33,742 nt of DNA, from NCBI RefSeq assembly GCF_003385235.1, contig NZ_PQIA01000103.1, positions 1-33,742 on the forward strand, given 5' to 3'. Shown here one piece after another: positions 26,587-33,742 of the stretch (positions are counted from its first letter, which is position 1; each line of letters begins with the position of its first letter). The notes below the pieces were generated by a model that was not told where the DNA came from, did no database searches, and saw only the letters and a list, made by a program, of their open reading frames with translations. A program made the translations under genes and the position numbers. The stretch comes from Amycolatopsis circi (GTDB lineage Bacteria > Actinomycetota > Actinomycetes > Mycobacteriales > Pseudonocardiaceae).

Positions 26587-27273
26587 ATGAGCACGCCCGA
26601 ACAGGAAGTCGAGTACCGCCAGCACCGCTTCAGCCCGCCCTCGGGCGCCACCGAGATTTTCCTGGTGCGCCACGGGGAATCGATGCCGCAACGGCTCAGC
26701 GAGCCGTTCGATCTCGTCGACGGCCAGGCCGACCCGGACCTCGCGCCGGAAGGCCGCGACCACGCCGCGCGCGTCGGCGAACGGCTGGCGTCCGAACGCA
26801 TCGAAGCGGTGTACGTCACCACGTTGCGGCGCACCGCGCAGACCGCGGCGCCGCTGGCGGAAAAGCTCGGCCTCACCCCGTCCGTCGAGCCGGAGCTGCG
26901 CGAGATCCACCTCGGAGAATGGGAAAACGGGCTCTTCCGCAAGCACACGGCGGAGGGGCATCCGCTGGCGCGGAAGCTGTGGGAAGAGCAGCGCTGGGAC
27001 GTCCTGCCCGGCGCGGAATCCGACGAAGCGTTCGGCCTGCGGATCCGGGCCGCGCTCACGCGCATCGCCGCGGCGCACCCGGATCAGCGAGTCGCGGTGT
27101 TCACCCACGGCGGCGTGATCGGCGAGGTGTTCGCCCAGGCGAGCCGCTCGCTGGAGCGGTTCGCGTTCCTGGGCGCGGACAACGGGTCGATCTCGCACCT
27201 CGTGGTGCACGGCGAGAACTGGCTGATCCGCGGCTTCAACGACCGGTCTCACCTGACGGCCCCGCTCGGCTGA
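26587..27273 (+). CDS. Histidine phosphatase family protein
   Basis: This 228-residue cytoplasmic phosphatase shows the RHG motif (Arg28-His29-Gly30 in FLVRHGES), DLAPEGRDHAARVGERL, YVTTLRRTAQTAAPLA (second Arg), the acidic LREIHLGEWE and the second catalytic His in VAVFTHGGVIGEV. These place it in the phosphoglycerate mutase-like/CobC-like branch; substrate unknown. It starts 22 bp after the antiporter stop and is probably co-transcribed. Its last 25 bp overlap the convergent permease gene. Confidence 0.93.
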   Translation: MSTPEQEVEYRQHRFSPPSGATEIFLVRHGESMPQRLSEPFDLVDGQADPDLAPEGRDHAARVGERLASERIEAVYVTTLRRTAQTAAPLAEKLGLTPSVEPELREIHLGEWENGLFRKHTAEGHPLARKLWEEQRWDVLPGAESDEAFGLRIRAALTRIAAAHPDQRVAVFTHGGVIGEVFAQASRSLERFAFLGADNGSISHLVVHGENWLIRGFNDRSHLTAPLG

Positions 27274-28019
27274 GCCGACTCGTCGCGGCGGATGAACCCC
27301 GCCGCGACGAGCTGCACCGTCACCAGCACGGCCACTATTTCCGCGGCCAGCAACCCGATCAGCACCAGCACCTGCGTGGTACCGGCCTGCAGCGGGCTCG
27401 CCCCGCCCAGCAGCACGCCGACGTACGCACCCGGCAGCGTCACCAGACCGACCGTCCGGGTCTGGTCGAGTGCCGGGATCAACGCGTGCCCCGCCGACGG
27501 ACGGCAGATCTCCAACGCGGCATGCCGCGGCAAGAATCCAAGGGCGAGCGCGGCTTCGTACTCGCCGCGACGCTGCTTGAGTTCGTCGAGCGCGCGACGA
27601 GCGGCTTGCGACGTCGCGGTCATCGAACCGCCGATCACGATCCCCGCTATCGGCACCACCGAAATCGGCTTCGCCGGAACAACTCCGGATCCCAGCACCA
27701 GCCCCAGCACCGGTATGACGCCGGACGCCAGAGACAACGCGACCCACCCGATCCGCCTCGGCACCCCGATCCGGCTGGCGGACGTCGCGGCGGCGATGGA
27801 GAACATCGCGAGCACGAACAGGCCGGTCAGCCAATCCGAGCGCAGGATGAAGGTGATGACCAGCGAGACGAGCGCCAGCTGCGCGACCGCGCGGATCGCC
27901 GCTACGAGGACCGCCCTGCCCTGCCCGAGCTGCCCGAACCGGACGACAGCCGCGCCCGCGAGCGTCAGCACGACGAGCACGGCGATCAACGCGGGCCCGA
28001 ACCCGATCGCACCGTTCAC
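27249..28019 (-). CDS. FetB/YbbM-type ABC transporter permease
   Basis: This 256-residue inner-membrane protein is a UPF0014 permease like E. coli FetB (iron export) and plant ALS3/STAR2. It has about seven hydrophobic helices, GIVIGGSMTATSQAARRALDELKQR, the ATPase-contacting ALALGFLPRHAA loop, and TVGLVTLPGAYVGVLLGGASPLQA, which is the family's diagnostic stretch. The partner ATPase (FetA) is not beside it in this window. GTG 28019 starts directly in front of the first helix. Its 3' end overlaps the phosphatase gene. The exported substrate is unproven. Confidence 0.9.
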   Translation of the reverse strand: MNGAIGFGPALIAVLVVLTLAGAAVVRFGQLGQGRAVLVAAIRAVAQLALVSLVITFILRSDWLTGLFVLAMFSIAAATSASRIGVPRRIGWVALSLASGVIPVLGLVLGSGVVPAKPISVVPIAGIVIGGSMTATSQAARRALDELKQRRGEYEAALALGFLPRHAALEICRPSAGHALIPALDQTRTVGLVTLPGAYVGVLLGGASPLQAGTTQVLVLIGLLAAEIVAVLVTVQLVAAGFIRRDESAQPSGAVR

Positions 28020-28145
28020 GGGAGTGATCCTGCCGCAGACAGGGGTCCGGCGCGGTGAACCGGGCCGCTGCTCCCTGACCAGCGCTACTCTTTTCTCTCA
28101 GTAACGCGGGAGTTCTCGCCCCCGTCGACCGGGCCCGGCGCGCGA

Positions 28146-28214
28146 TGTGAAGGTCCGTGAGGGGAACCCTGAGGGAATCTGATTCCCTCAGGGTTCCCCT
28201 CACGGACCTTCACA
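28146..28214. terminator. Perfect 34-bp palindrome (repeat family B)
   Basis: Arms 28146-28179 and 28181-28214 are perfectly complementary around a single central T. The arm begins TGTGAAGGTCCGTGAGGGGA. It follows the minus-strand MmpS gene (stop 28295) and precedes the FetB-like gene on the same strand. Related broken copies lie at 109-209. Confidence 0.75.
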
Positions 28215-28294
28215 GCAACCGAGCCACACCGCGCTACCGAGAAACCCCGATGCGGCATTGGGGCGCGGTGCCGGAGTGCTTCAAGCCGCCCGGG

Positions 28295-28774
28295 TCAGGC
28301 GCTGCAGCTGAGCTGCCGCCCCTCCCCCGCCACCGATTTCTCGGCCACCACGTGCCCGTCCACCCGGATCCGGCACAGCAGCGCCCCCGCGCTTTGCGCC
28401 ACCAGGCTGCTGAACACCGGCTGCTCGGCGGGAGCCTTCCGCTCCACCGTCACCGACCAGGGCAGCTGCACCTCGGCCTGCTGTTCGAGGTCGCCGCCGG
28501 TCGCGACGTAGGTGAGGTTGTGCGCGACGTCCGCGCCGGTCAGTTCGTAGACGACCGTGCGGGTCACCTCGCGGACGATCGCCGGTTCGACCGTCACCGA
28601 CGGCACCGCCGCGGCCGCGGCGGGCCGGTCCGGGGTCGCTTTCGGCATGGCGTACCACGCGACAGTGACCGCGACGGCGATGACGCCGACCACGACCACC
28701 ACGCTCCCGAGCGGCCGCAGCCTGCCCGATTCCCCCCGAACCGCCGTGGGCCGGGTCGCGCCAGGAACACCCAT
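28295..28774 (-). CDS. MmpS family protein
   Basis: This 159-residue protein has one N-terminal membrane helix (LGSVVVVVGVIAVAVTVAWYA) and an exported Ig-like domain with the MmpS pattern: TRTVVYELTGADVAHNLTYVATGGDLEQQAEVQLPWS, then LLCRIRVDGHVVAEKSVAGEGRQLSCS, with the two cysteines that can form a disulfide. In mycobacteria MmpS proteins assist MmpL transporters in lipid or siderophore export; no MmpL gene is nearby here. I chose ATG 28774; a GTG at 28801 would add nine residues. A family B palindrome follows. Confidence 0.87.
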   Translation of the reverse strand: MGVPGATRPTAVRGESGRLRPLGSVVVVVGVIAVAVTVAWYAMPKATPDRPAAAAAVPSVTVEPAIVREVTRTVVYELTGADVAHNLTYVATGGDLEQQAEVQLPWSVTVERKAPAEQPVFSSLVAQSAGALLCRIRVDGHVVAEKSVAGEGRQLSCSA

Positions 28775-28923
28775 GGAGAGGTCTTCTCTTCTCGAGCGCA
28801 CTTCCCGCGAGTGCGACGTCTGGTTCTTCGCCAGACCGTTACACGGCGTTAGCCAACCCGGGAAAATCGGCTTCTTTTCACCCTGATGGGGGTAGCCGGG
28901 GTTCGCTCAGAAGTGCGGTCACC

Positions 28924-28951
28924 ACGCACGATGGCGATAACGCTCGTGCGT
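28924..28951 (-). terminator. Stem-loop after the NUDIX gene
   Basis: ACGCACGA (28924-28931) pairs with TCGTGCGT (28944-28951) across 12 nt, 20 bp past the minus-strand stop at 28972. No T-run. Confidence 0.5.
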
Positions 28952-28971
28952 CCCCGGCTGACCCAGGGTGA

Positions 28972-29370
28972 TCAGTCGACCAGCCCGGCCTCGGACAGCA
29001 TCCGCAGCACGCGCTGTCCGGCGGGCGGGCAGGCGGCGGCGTCCGCGGCGCGCAGCCAGGCGGCTTCGGCGATCTCGGCCGACGGCTCCGGTTCGCCGGC
29101 GTGGTCGGCGGTGTAGCAGGTCATCCGGACGCGGCGGCCGTCGGCGAATCCGTCGGCCTGCTCGTCGAGCAGCGCGAAGAACCGGAAGCTGAGCGGGTCG
29201 AGCGCGACGCCGAGTTCCTCGCGGATCTCCCGGCAGAGCCCCTCGACGTCGCCCTCTCCGGGTTCGCGCTTGCCGCCGGGGAGATAGAACTTTTCCTTGC
29301 CGGAGGTGCGGACGGACAGCAGCCGCCGGTCCTTCACGTGGACCCAGGCCAAGGCGTCGATCGGGGTCAT
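28972..29370 (-). CDS. NUDIX hydrolase
   Basis: This 132-residue cytoplasmic pyrophosphohydrolase has a complete Nudix box GGKREPGEGDVEGLCREIRE (residues 32-55, continuing EELGV) matching G-x5-E-x7-REU-x-EE-x-GU, so metal binding and catalysis should be intact. The early strand ALAWVHVKDRRLLSVRTSG and KFYLPGGK are as in small NTP-cleaning members. The substrate (a nucleoside diphosphate linked to X) cannot be read. Its ATG lies 38 bp from the divergent AraC gene. Confidence 0.94.
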   Translation of the reverse strand: MTPIDALAWVHVKDRRLLSVRTSGKEKFYLPGGKREPGEGDVEGLCREIREELGVALDPLSFRFFALLDEQADGFADGRRVRMTCYTADHAGEPEPSAEIAEAAWLRAADAAACPPAGQRVLRMLSEAGLVD

Positions 29371-29408
29371 GCACGCATTCTGTCGTACCCGCGGGGCATG
29401 ATCGCGGG

Positions 29409-30155
29409 GTGTACCGCGAAAGCCCGCCGCCGGTCTCGCTGCGCCGCCTCGTGCGGTGCCGCTGGGAGTCGGTGGAGCCCGGTCCGAAACGGATCGTCCC
29501 GGACGGCTGCGTCGACCTCGTCGCCGGCGCCGGTCAGGTGTTCGTGGCCGGACCGGACACGACAGCGTGGACGTCGGAGTTCCCGCCCGGCACCCGGCTG
29601 CGCGGCCTGCGTTTCCAGCCCGGCGCGGCGGCGGCGATGCTCGGCGTGGGCGCGGACGAGCTGCGCGACAGCCGGATCTCCCTGACGGACCTGTGGAACC
29701 ACCGCGGCGCGACCCTCGCCGACGAGATCCTCAGCGGCCGGGACCTCGCCGACGCGATGGCCGACGTCGCGACGGACCGGGCGGCTCAAGCGGATCCGGT
29801 GGTGGAACGGATGCTGGCGCACCTCGCCGCGGAAACTGCCTGGGATGCCGAGATTCCGGACCGGCGAGAATCCCTCGCGCACGATCGATCCGCATGGCAC
29901 GCGGCGAAAGCAGACCGCAGCGAACGGCAGGCACGCCGCCTGTTCACCCTCGCAGTCGGCTACGGACCAGCCACCTACCGCCGGATCCTGCGCCTCCAAC
30001 GAGCCATCGCGCTGTCACCCGCCGCCACCACCCTCGCCGACCTGGCCGTCGCCGCGGGCTACGCAGATCAGCCGCACCTCACTCGCGAATGCCGAGCCCT
30101 CACCGGCCTCACCCCGGGCAGCTACTTCTCCCTCGTGCGCGTTAATGCCGGTTAG
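29409..30155 (+). CDS. AraC family transcriptional regulator
   Basis: This 248-residue regulator has an N-terminal sensor of the DUF6597 type (RRLVRCRWESVEPGPKRIVPDGCVDLV ... FVAGPDTTAW ... RGLRFQPGAAAAMLGV) and a C-terminal AraC DNA-binding domain (about 165-245) with SERQARRLFTLAVGYGPATYRRILRLQRA and DLAVAAGYADQPHLTRECRALTGLTPGSY. The ligand is unknown. GTG 29409. The stop codon (TAG, 30153-30155) is made of the last arm base and the loop of a family A palindrome. Confidence 0.93.
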   Translation: MYRESPPPVSLRRLVRCRWESVEPGPKRIVPDGCVDLVAGAGQVFVAGPDTTAWTSEFPPGTRLRGLRFQPGAAAAMLGVGADELRDSRISLTDLWNHRGATLADEILSGRDLADAMADVATDRAAQADPVVERMLAHLAAETAWDAEIPDRRESLAHDRSAWHAAKADRSERQARRLFTLAVGYGPATYRRILRLQRAIALSPAATTLADLAVAAGYADQPHLTRECRALTGLTPGSYFSLVRVNAG

Positions 30156-30177
30156 AACCGGAATTAACGCGCACAAG
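30132..30177. terminator. Palindromic repeat family A, copy 3 (bidirectional terminator)
   Basis: CTCGTGCGCGTTAATGCCGG... pairs with its complement ending at 30177: 22 bp with two mismatches, loop AG. It shares the core GCCGGTTAGAACCGG with copy 2 and overlaps the AraC stop. The outer arms differ from copies 1 and 2 yet keep the pairing. Confidence 0.75.
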
Positions 30178-30179
30178 GG

Positions 30180-31658
30180 TCACTCCGCCGCCAGATCCTG
30201 TTGCCGCGCAAGGAAATGCGCCGTCTCCACCGTCGCCGGATACAACGCCCGGTAGTGCGCGTAAAACTCGTCGTACCGGTCCGCCCGCTCCGCATCCGGC
30301 TGGATCACCTCGGCGACCGGGTTCCACGCCTCGATATCCGGCTCCAGCCCGACCGCCACCGCCGCCAGATAAGCGTCCCCGAAGCACGCCCCGACAGTTT
30401 CCGTCGGAAGATGCTGCGGCGTCCGGGTCACGTCGCTGACAATGCCCGTCCACACGCGCCCCTGCGTACCGCCGCCGACCGCGACCAAGCGGCGCGCGGG
30501 CGAGCCCATCGCGGAAAGGTTGTGCCGCACCCCGTAAGCCGTTCCCTCCAACGCCGCGCGATACAGCTCGGCCCGGCCGTGCGAGGTCGTCAACCCGGCG
30601 ATCAGCCCGCGCGCCAACGGATCCGGCACCGGAGTCCGCTCACCCGCGAAGTACGGCAACATCAGCAACCCGCGGCTTCCGGCCGGAACGCGACCGGCCG
30701 AAGCGACCAGTTCGGCGAAATCCCCGTCGAAGAGTTCCCGCAGCCAGTCGGTGATCGCACCGGACGTCGCCATTCCCGCCGCCAGCGAGTAACTGCCGGG
30801 AAAAACCCCGCGCGTCGCCCACAATCCGGAGACAGGCCGCGCCTCGGCGACAGCCTGCACGAGAAACATCGTGGTGCCGTACATGACCATCGTGTCGCCA
30901 GGATCGCGCACGCCCGCGCTGGTCGCTTCGGCCCACGCGTCGATCGTGCCGCAGGTGACCGGCAGTCCGACCGGCAACCCGGTCTCGGCGGCCGCCTGAG
31001 CGGTGACCGTGCCGACCACGTCGGTCGGCCAGGCGAGCCGCGGCAGCTCGATCCCGGGAGCAACGAGCGCGGCCCAGTCCTCCGCCCAGCCGCCCGCGCG
31101 CAGGTCGTACATCGGATCGCACTGGCTGGCCGAATGGTGGTCCAGCACGTACTCGCCGGTGAGCCGCTGCACGAGATACGAACTCGCCATCAGGAACTGC
31201 CGCGCCCGCGCGGCGACCTCCGGCTCGTGCCGGTACAGCCACCGCCATTTCGGGCCGACGGCCTGGCTCGACAACGCGCTCCCGCAGCGTTCCACAATGG
31301 ACTCGTCGCCGAGTTCGGCGGTCAGTTCGGCGATTTCCGCACCGGCCCGGGTGTCGACGCCGTAGAGGATCGCCGGGCGCAGCGGGCGGCCGTCGGCGTC
31401 CGCGGGCAGCAGCACCGGGCCGATGCCGCTCACCGCGAGCCCGGCCGGTTTCCGGCCTCCGGCCAGCAATTCGCGCACCAGTTCGGCGAACCCGGCCCAC
31501 CACACGGTCTCGGCGTCGTGCTCGAACCAGCCGGGCCGCGGGCGGGAGGTGCTGTGCGGGCGGGCGGCGCGCGCCAGTACAGTGCCGTCCGCACCCACGA
31601 GGACGCCTTTCGAACTGGACGTGCCGATGTCGATGCCGAGCAACGGGCCCGGTCGCAT
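30180..31658 (-). CDS. FGGY family carbohydrate kinase (xylulokinase-like)
   Basis: This 492-residue cytoplasmic sugar kinase has the phosphate-binding start LLGIDIGTSSSKGVLVGADG (residues 5-24), SGIGPVLLPADADGRPLRPAILYGVDTRA (xylulokinase-like substrate region), a Gly-rich LVTCGTIDAWAEA and the late adenine-site VAVGGGTQGRVWTGIVSD. It phosphorylates a pentulose or similar sugar with ATP; D-xylulose is the most likely by resemblance, but no isomerase or transporter gene is adjacent. ATG 31658 (a GTG one codon earlier is possible) behind GGGGGTG. Divergent from a LacI regulator, with one operator between them. Confidence 0.92.
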   Translation of the reverse strand: MRPGPLLGIDIGTSSSKGVLVGADGTVLARAARPHSTSRPRPGWFEHDAETVWWAGFAELVRELLAGGRKPAGLAVSGIGPVLLPADADGRPLRPAILYGVDTRAGAEIAELTAELGDESIVERCGSALSSQAVGPKWRWLYRHEPEVAARARQFLMASSYLVQRLTGEYVLDHHSASQCDPMYDLRAGGWAEDWAALVAPGIELPRLAWPTDVVGTVTAQAAAETGLPVGLPVTCGTIDAWAEATSAGVRDPGDTMVMYGTTMFLVQAVAEARPVSGLWATRGVFPGSYSLAAGMATSGAITDWLRELFDGDFAELVASAGRVPAGSRGLLMLPYFAGERTPVPDPLARGLIAGLTTSHGRAELYRAALEGTAYGVRHNLSAMGSPARRLVAVGGGTQGRVWTGIVSDVTRTPQHLPTETVGACFGDAYLAAVAVGLEPDIEAWNPVAEVIQPDAERADRYDEFYAHYRALYPATVETAHFLARQQDLAAE

Positions 31659-31680
31659 CACAGCACCCCCGGCAAGCGGA

Positions 31681-31696
31681 CGGTAAACGATTACCG
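31681..31696. promoter_or_regulatory. LacI-type operator between the kinase and its regulator
   Basis: CGGTAAACGATTACCG is a 16-bp palindrome with two mismatches and the central CG step typical of LacI/GalR operators. It lies 22 bp before the kinase start and 55 bp before the regulator start, so one site could repress both. TATTCT at about 31703 may be the -10 of the regulator. Confidence 0.72.
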
Positions 31697-31750
31697 GGAA
31701 GGTATTCTGCGCTCACCGGGGTGTCAAGGAAGCCAGGACGAGGAGGCTCG

Positions 31751-32728
31751 GTGGCCACGATCAGCGACGTCGCCGCCAGGGCAGGCGTCTCGACCGCCAC
31801 GGTGTCGCGGACCCTGAACGGCAAGTCCACAGTGGACCCCGAGCTGGCCGCTCGGGTGCTCGAGGCCGCCGAGGAACTCGGCTATCACCCGAACGGACTG
31901 GCGAGAAACCTGCGCCGCCAGGAAACCGCGGTGCTCGCGCTGATCATCTCCGACGTCGAGAACCCGTTCTTCACCTCGATCGCGCGCGGGGTCGAGGACC
32001 TCGCGCAGGTGTCCGGGTATTCGGTGGTGCTCTGCAATTCCGACGAGAACGAGGACAAGGAACGCCGGTACCTCGACGTCGCGCTGCAGGAACGCGTCGC
32101 GGGCGTGCTGCTCTCCCCGACCGGCCCGGCCACGAACGTCACCCGCCTGCGGCGGCTCGGCACGCCGGTGGTCGCGGTCGACCGCCCGCTGCCCGGCACG
32201 GACGGCGACCAGGTTCTCGTCGACACCCGCCGCGCCGCCCGGCAGGCGACCCGGCACCTCGTCGCGAACGGCTACCGGCGGGTGGCGTGCCTGACCGGAC
32301 CGTCCGGCGTGCGCACCGCCGACGACCGGCTCTCCGGCTACTTCGACGCGGTCGGCGAGGAGAACGCGGTCTACCGCCGCGCCGAGTACCGCGCGGAAGG
32401 CGCCCGCCGCGCCGCCGGAGACCTGCTGGACCAGCCGACTCCGCCGGACGCGCTGCTGGTCGCCAACAGCACGATGGCGATCGGTGTCCTGGAGTCGCTC
32501 GCGGAGCGGAACCTCCGCGCCGGGCGCGACATCGGCATCGTCTCCTTCGACGACGCCCCGTGGACCACCTTGATCGACCCGCCGCTGACCGTCGTGGCAC
32601 AGCCGGCGTACGAGATCGGCCGGGTCGCCGCGCAACTGCTGCTGGCCCGCATCGCCGACAGCACCCGCGAACCGGTCACCACGACCCTGGACGCGCAGCT
32701 GATCGACCGGCAAAGCTCGCACCGCTGA
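31751..32728 (+). CDS. LacI family transcriptional regulator
   Basis: This 325-residue repressor has the LacI headpiece ATISDVAARAGVSTATVSRTLNG (about 2-24) with hinge helix GYHPNGLARNLRR, then a periplasmic-binding-protein-like sugar sensor: VLALIISDVENPFFTSIARGVED, VAGVLLSP, VVAVDRPL, LVANGYRRVACLTGP, GIVSFDDAPWT and VAQPAYEIGRVAAQLLL. GTG 31751 sits right behind AGGAGG and starts exactly at the headpiece. It most likely represses the divergent FGGY kinase and itself through the operator at 31681; the inducer would be the kinase's sugar or its phosphate (inference). Confidence 0.95.
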   Translation: MATISDVAARAGVSTATVSRTLNGKSTVDPELAARVLEAAEELGYHPNGLARNLRRQETAVLALIISDVENPFFTSIARGVEDLAQVSGYSVVLCNSDENEDKERRYLDVALQERVAGVLLSPTGPATNVTRLRRLGTPVVAVDRPLPGTDGDQVLVDTRRAARQATRHLVANGYRRVACLTGPSGVRTADDRLSGYFDAVGEENAVYRRAEYRAEGARRAAGDLLDQPTPPDALLVANSTMAIGVLESLAERNLRAGRDIGIVSFDDAPWTTLIDPPLTVVAQPAYEIGRVAAQLLLARIADSTREPVTTTLDAQLIDRQSSHR

Positions 32729-32734
32729 GCGGAA

Positions 32735-32775
32735 CCGCCGCGGAAAACGGCGCCGCAAGAAGAATTCCGCGGCGG
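32735..32775 (+). terminator. Hairpin after the LacI gene
   Basis: CCGCCGCGGAA (32735-32745) pairs perfectly with TTCCGCGGCGG (32765-32775), six bases after the stop codon. The loop is 19 nt and no T-run follows. Confidence 0.65.
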
Positions 32776-32814
32776 ATCAGCCGAGCAGGTCCAGGGAGAG
32801 AAGCGGGAAACGAC

Positions 32815-32856
32815 GTGCCTGGCGGCCCGGCGGAGATCCGCCGAGCCGCCAGGCAC
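32815..32856. terminator. Strong two-part hairpin in the gap after lacI
   Basis: GTGCCTGGCGGC (32815-32826) pairs perfectly with 32845-32856. After one mismatch, CGGCGG pairs with CCGCCG around the AGAT loop. The rest of the 404-nt gap (32729-33132) holds a weak LacI-like half-palindrome GAAACCGATTAC (32932-32943), an 8-bp stem ACGCATCG/CGATGCGT (33028-33057) with TTGACT in its loop, and the promoter of the next gene (TAGGGT near 33121). No gene is visible. Confidence 0.55.
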
Positions 32857-33132
32857 GCCCCACCCCCTGTCCCCCCAGCTTCCGCCGCGGACGGCGGAGC
32901 ACGGGCCGCACCCGAGGGCGGGAAACCGATTACTCGTTCGCAACGTAAATCCGCGGTCCGGGAGTGTCAAGCACTCGAAAGCCTGGACAAGCAACCCGGT
33001 GCGGGGCAGACTGTCCCGAACTCGCCTACGCATCGTGTTGACTTCTGTGCGATGCGTGGCGATCTTTGGTGAATTCACCCACAAAAAGGCGAGAAACCGC
33101 ACGAACCCGCACACACGCGCTAGGGTGAGCGT

Positions 33133-33714
33133 ATGTCGATAGCGCTGGAGAATGTTCTCGCCAGAGCCGGCCTCAAGGCCGACGCGAACGAGTTTCTCAC
33201 GCTCGTGGAGGACGCGGCCCGAAGGCTGTCGCCGCCCAACCCCGACCCCTCGCACTACTTCTCCCCCGATCAGCAGTCCGCGCTGGCCGACGCGGGCCTC
33301 GACCTGAGCCCGCGCGACGAGGGCGAGCCGGACTTCCGCGCGCGCACCGTCGCCGCGCACGCCGTCCTCGCCGATTCCGCGCTGTCGGTCGGCCAGGCCG
33401 CCGAGATGCTGAACGTCGACGACAGCCGGATCCGGCACCGCCTCAAGGAAGGCAGGCTGACAGGCTGGAAGGACCAGGGCTGGCGGCTGCCCGCGTGGCA
33501 GTTCAACGGCGCGGGCGTGCTGCCCGGCCTCGAAACCGTGCTGCGCGCCGTCCCGCAGGACCAGCCCGCGCTGGTCGTCGCCGCGTTCATGAACACCCCG
33601 CAGTCCGACCTGGTGATCAGCGACCGGCCGGCCACGCCGCGGCAGTGGCTGCTCGCCGGCGGCGACCCCGAGCAGGTGGCGCGGCTCGTCGCCACGCTCG
33701 GCTCGCCGTTCTGA
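33133..33714 (+). CDS. Helix-turn-helix protein resembling a toxin-binding antitoxin
   Basis: This 193-residue cytoplasmic protein has an excisionase-like helix-turn-helix in the middle (LSVGQAAEMLNVDDSRIRHRLKEG, about 95-118, then GWKDQGWRLPAWQF) and a C-terminal segment (PRQWLLAGGDPEQVARLVATL) much like the toxin-binding tail of Xre/MbcA/ParS antitoxins. In actinobacteria such genes usually stand before a RES-domain (NAD+-degrading) toxin gene; the window ends 28 nt after this stop, so the partner cannot be seen. The ATG at 33133 follows AGGGTGAG. Function is inferred from resemblance. Confidence 0.85.
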   Translation: MSIALENVLARAGLKADANEFLTLVEDAARRLSPPNPDPSHYFSPDQQSALADAGLDLSPRDEGEPDFRARTVAAHAVLADSALSVGQAAEMLNVDDSRIRHRLKEGRLTGWKDQGWRLPAWQFNGAGVLPGLETVLRAVPQDQPALVVAAFMNTPQSDLVISDRPATPRQWLLAGGDPEQVARLVATLGSPF

Positions 33715-33742
33715 CCCGCTGACCTTCTCCGCCTGCGCGCCC

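Overview
High-GC DNA with GTG/TTG starts, short intergenic gaps and many GC-rich hairpins, typical of a filamentous actinobacterium. An exo-chitosanase of the CsxA type, an MmpS-family protein and a uvrA-proximal metallo-hydrolase point to the Pseudonocardiaceae, most likely Amycolatopsis or a close relative. The genus is an inference from gene content only. Most of the window is ordinary chromosome: metabolic, transport and regulatory genes, mostly single or in short units, often ending convergently at strong palindromes.

Layout. 1-417 has no gene but carries two kinds of palindromic repeat. 418-7131: an SDR oxidoreductase; a CitA/CitB-type two-component system divergent from a dctA dicarboxylate transporter; an HxlR regulator divergent from a DHA2 drug exporter. 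7195-13251: an SRPBCC protein, a fibronectin-III lipoprotein, uvrA, an RNase H-fold protein that has lost most catalytic residues, and a DUF1963 protein. 13329-16838 is the accessory island. 17107-20378: a Tat/lipoprotein histidine phosphatase, DUF1684, the true RNase HI (rnhA) and small genes (hypothetical, DUF1801, YchJ). 20512-28019: GH2 exo-glucosaminidase csxA, carboxylesterase, a CPA1 Na+/H+ antiporter ending in a UBP zinc finger, a histidine phosphatase and a FetB-like permease. 28295-33714: MmpS, NUDIX, AraC, an FGGY kinase divergent from its LacI regulator across a visible operator, and an antitoxin-like DNA-binding protein at the right edge.

The standout is 13.8-16.8 kb. The 3' end of the metallo-hydrolase gene beside uvrA exists twice. 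The copy still joined to the gene is AT-richer, and translation runs straight (GTGA overlap) into a 448-residue protein that I read as RAMA (modified-DNA reader) + winged-helix-like + CBS pair + HEPN RNase. Behind it lies a second, high-GC copy of the same 187-nt gene end (about 70% identical by hand count, no gaps), with what looks like the original terminator, followed by a beta-family (PF14350-like, sce7725-type) gene. The simplest reading is that foreign DNA replaced the end of a core gene and brought in a probable defence protein. The combined reader-sensor-RNase architecture is the best candidate here for an undescribed system.

Three copies of a CCGGTT-NN-AACCGG palindrome and a 34-bp perfect palindrome of a second family appear to be dispersed terminator-like repeats of this genome.
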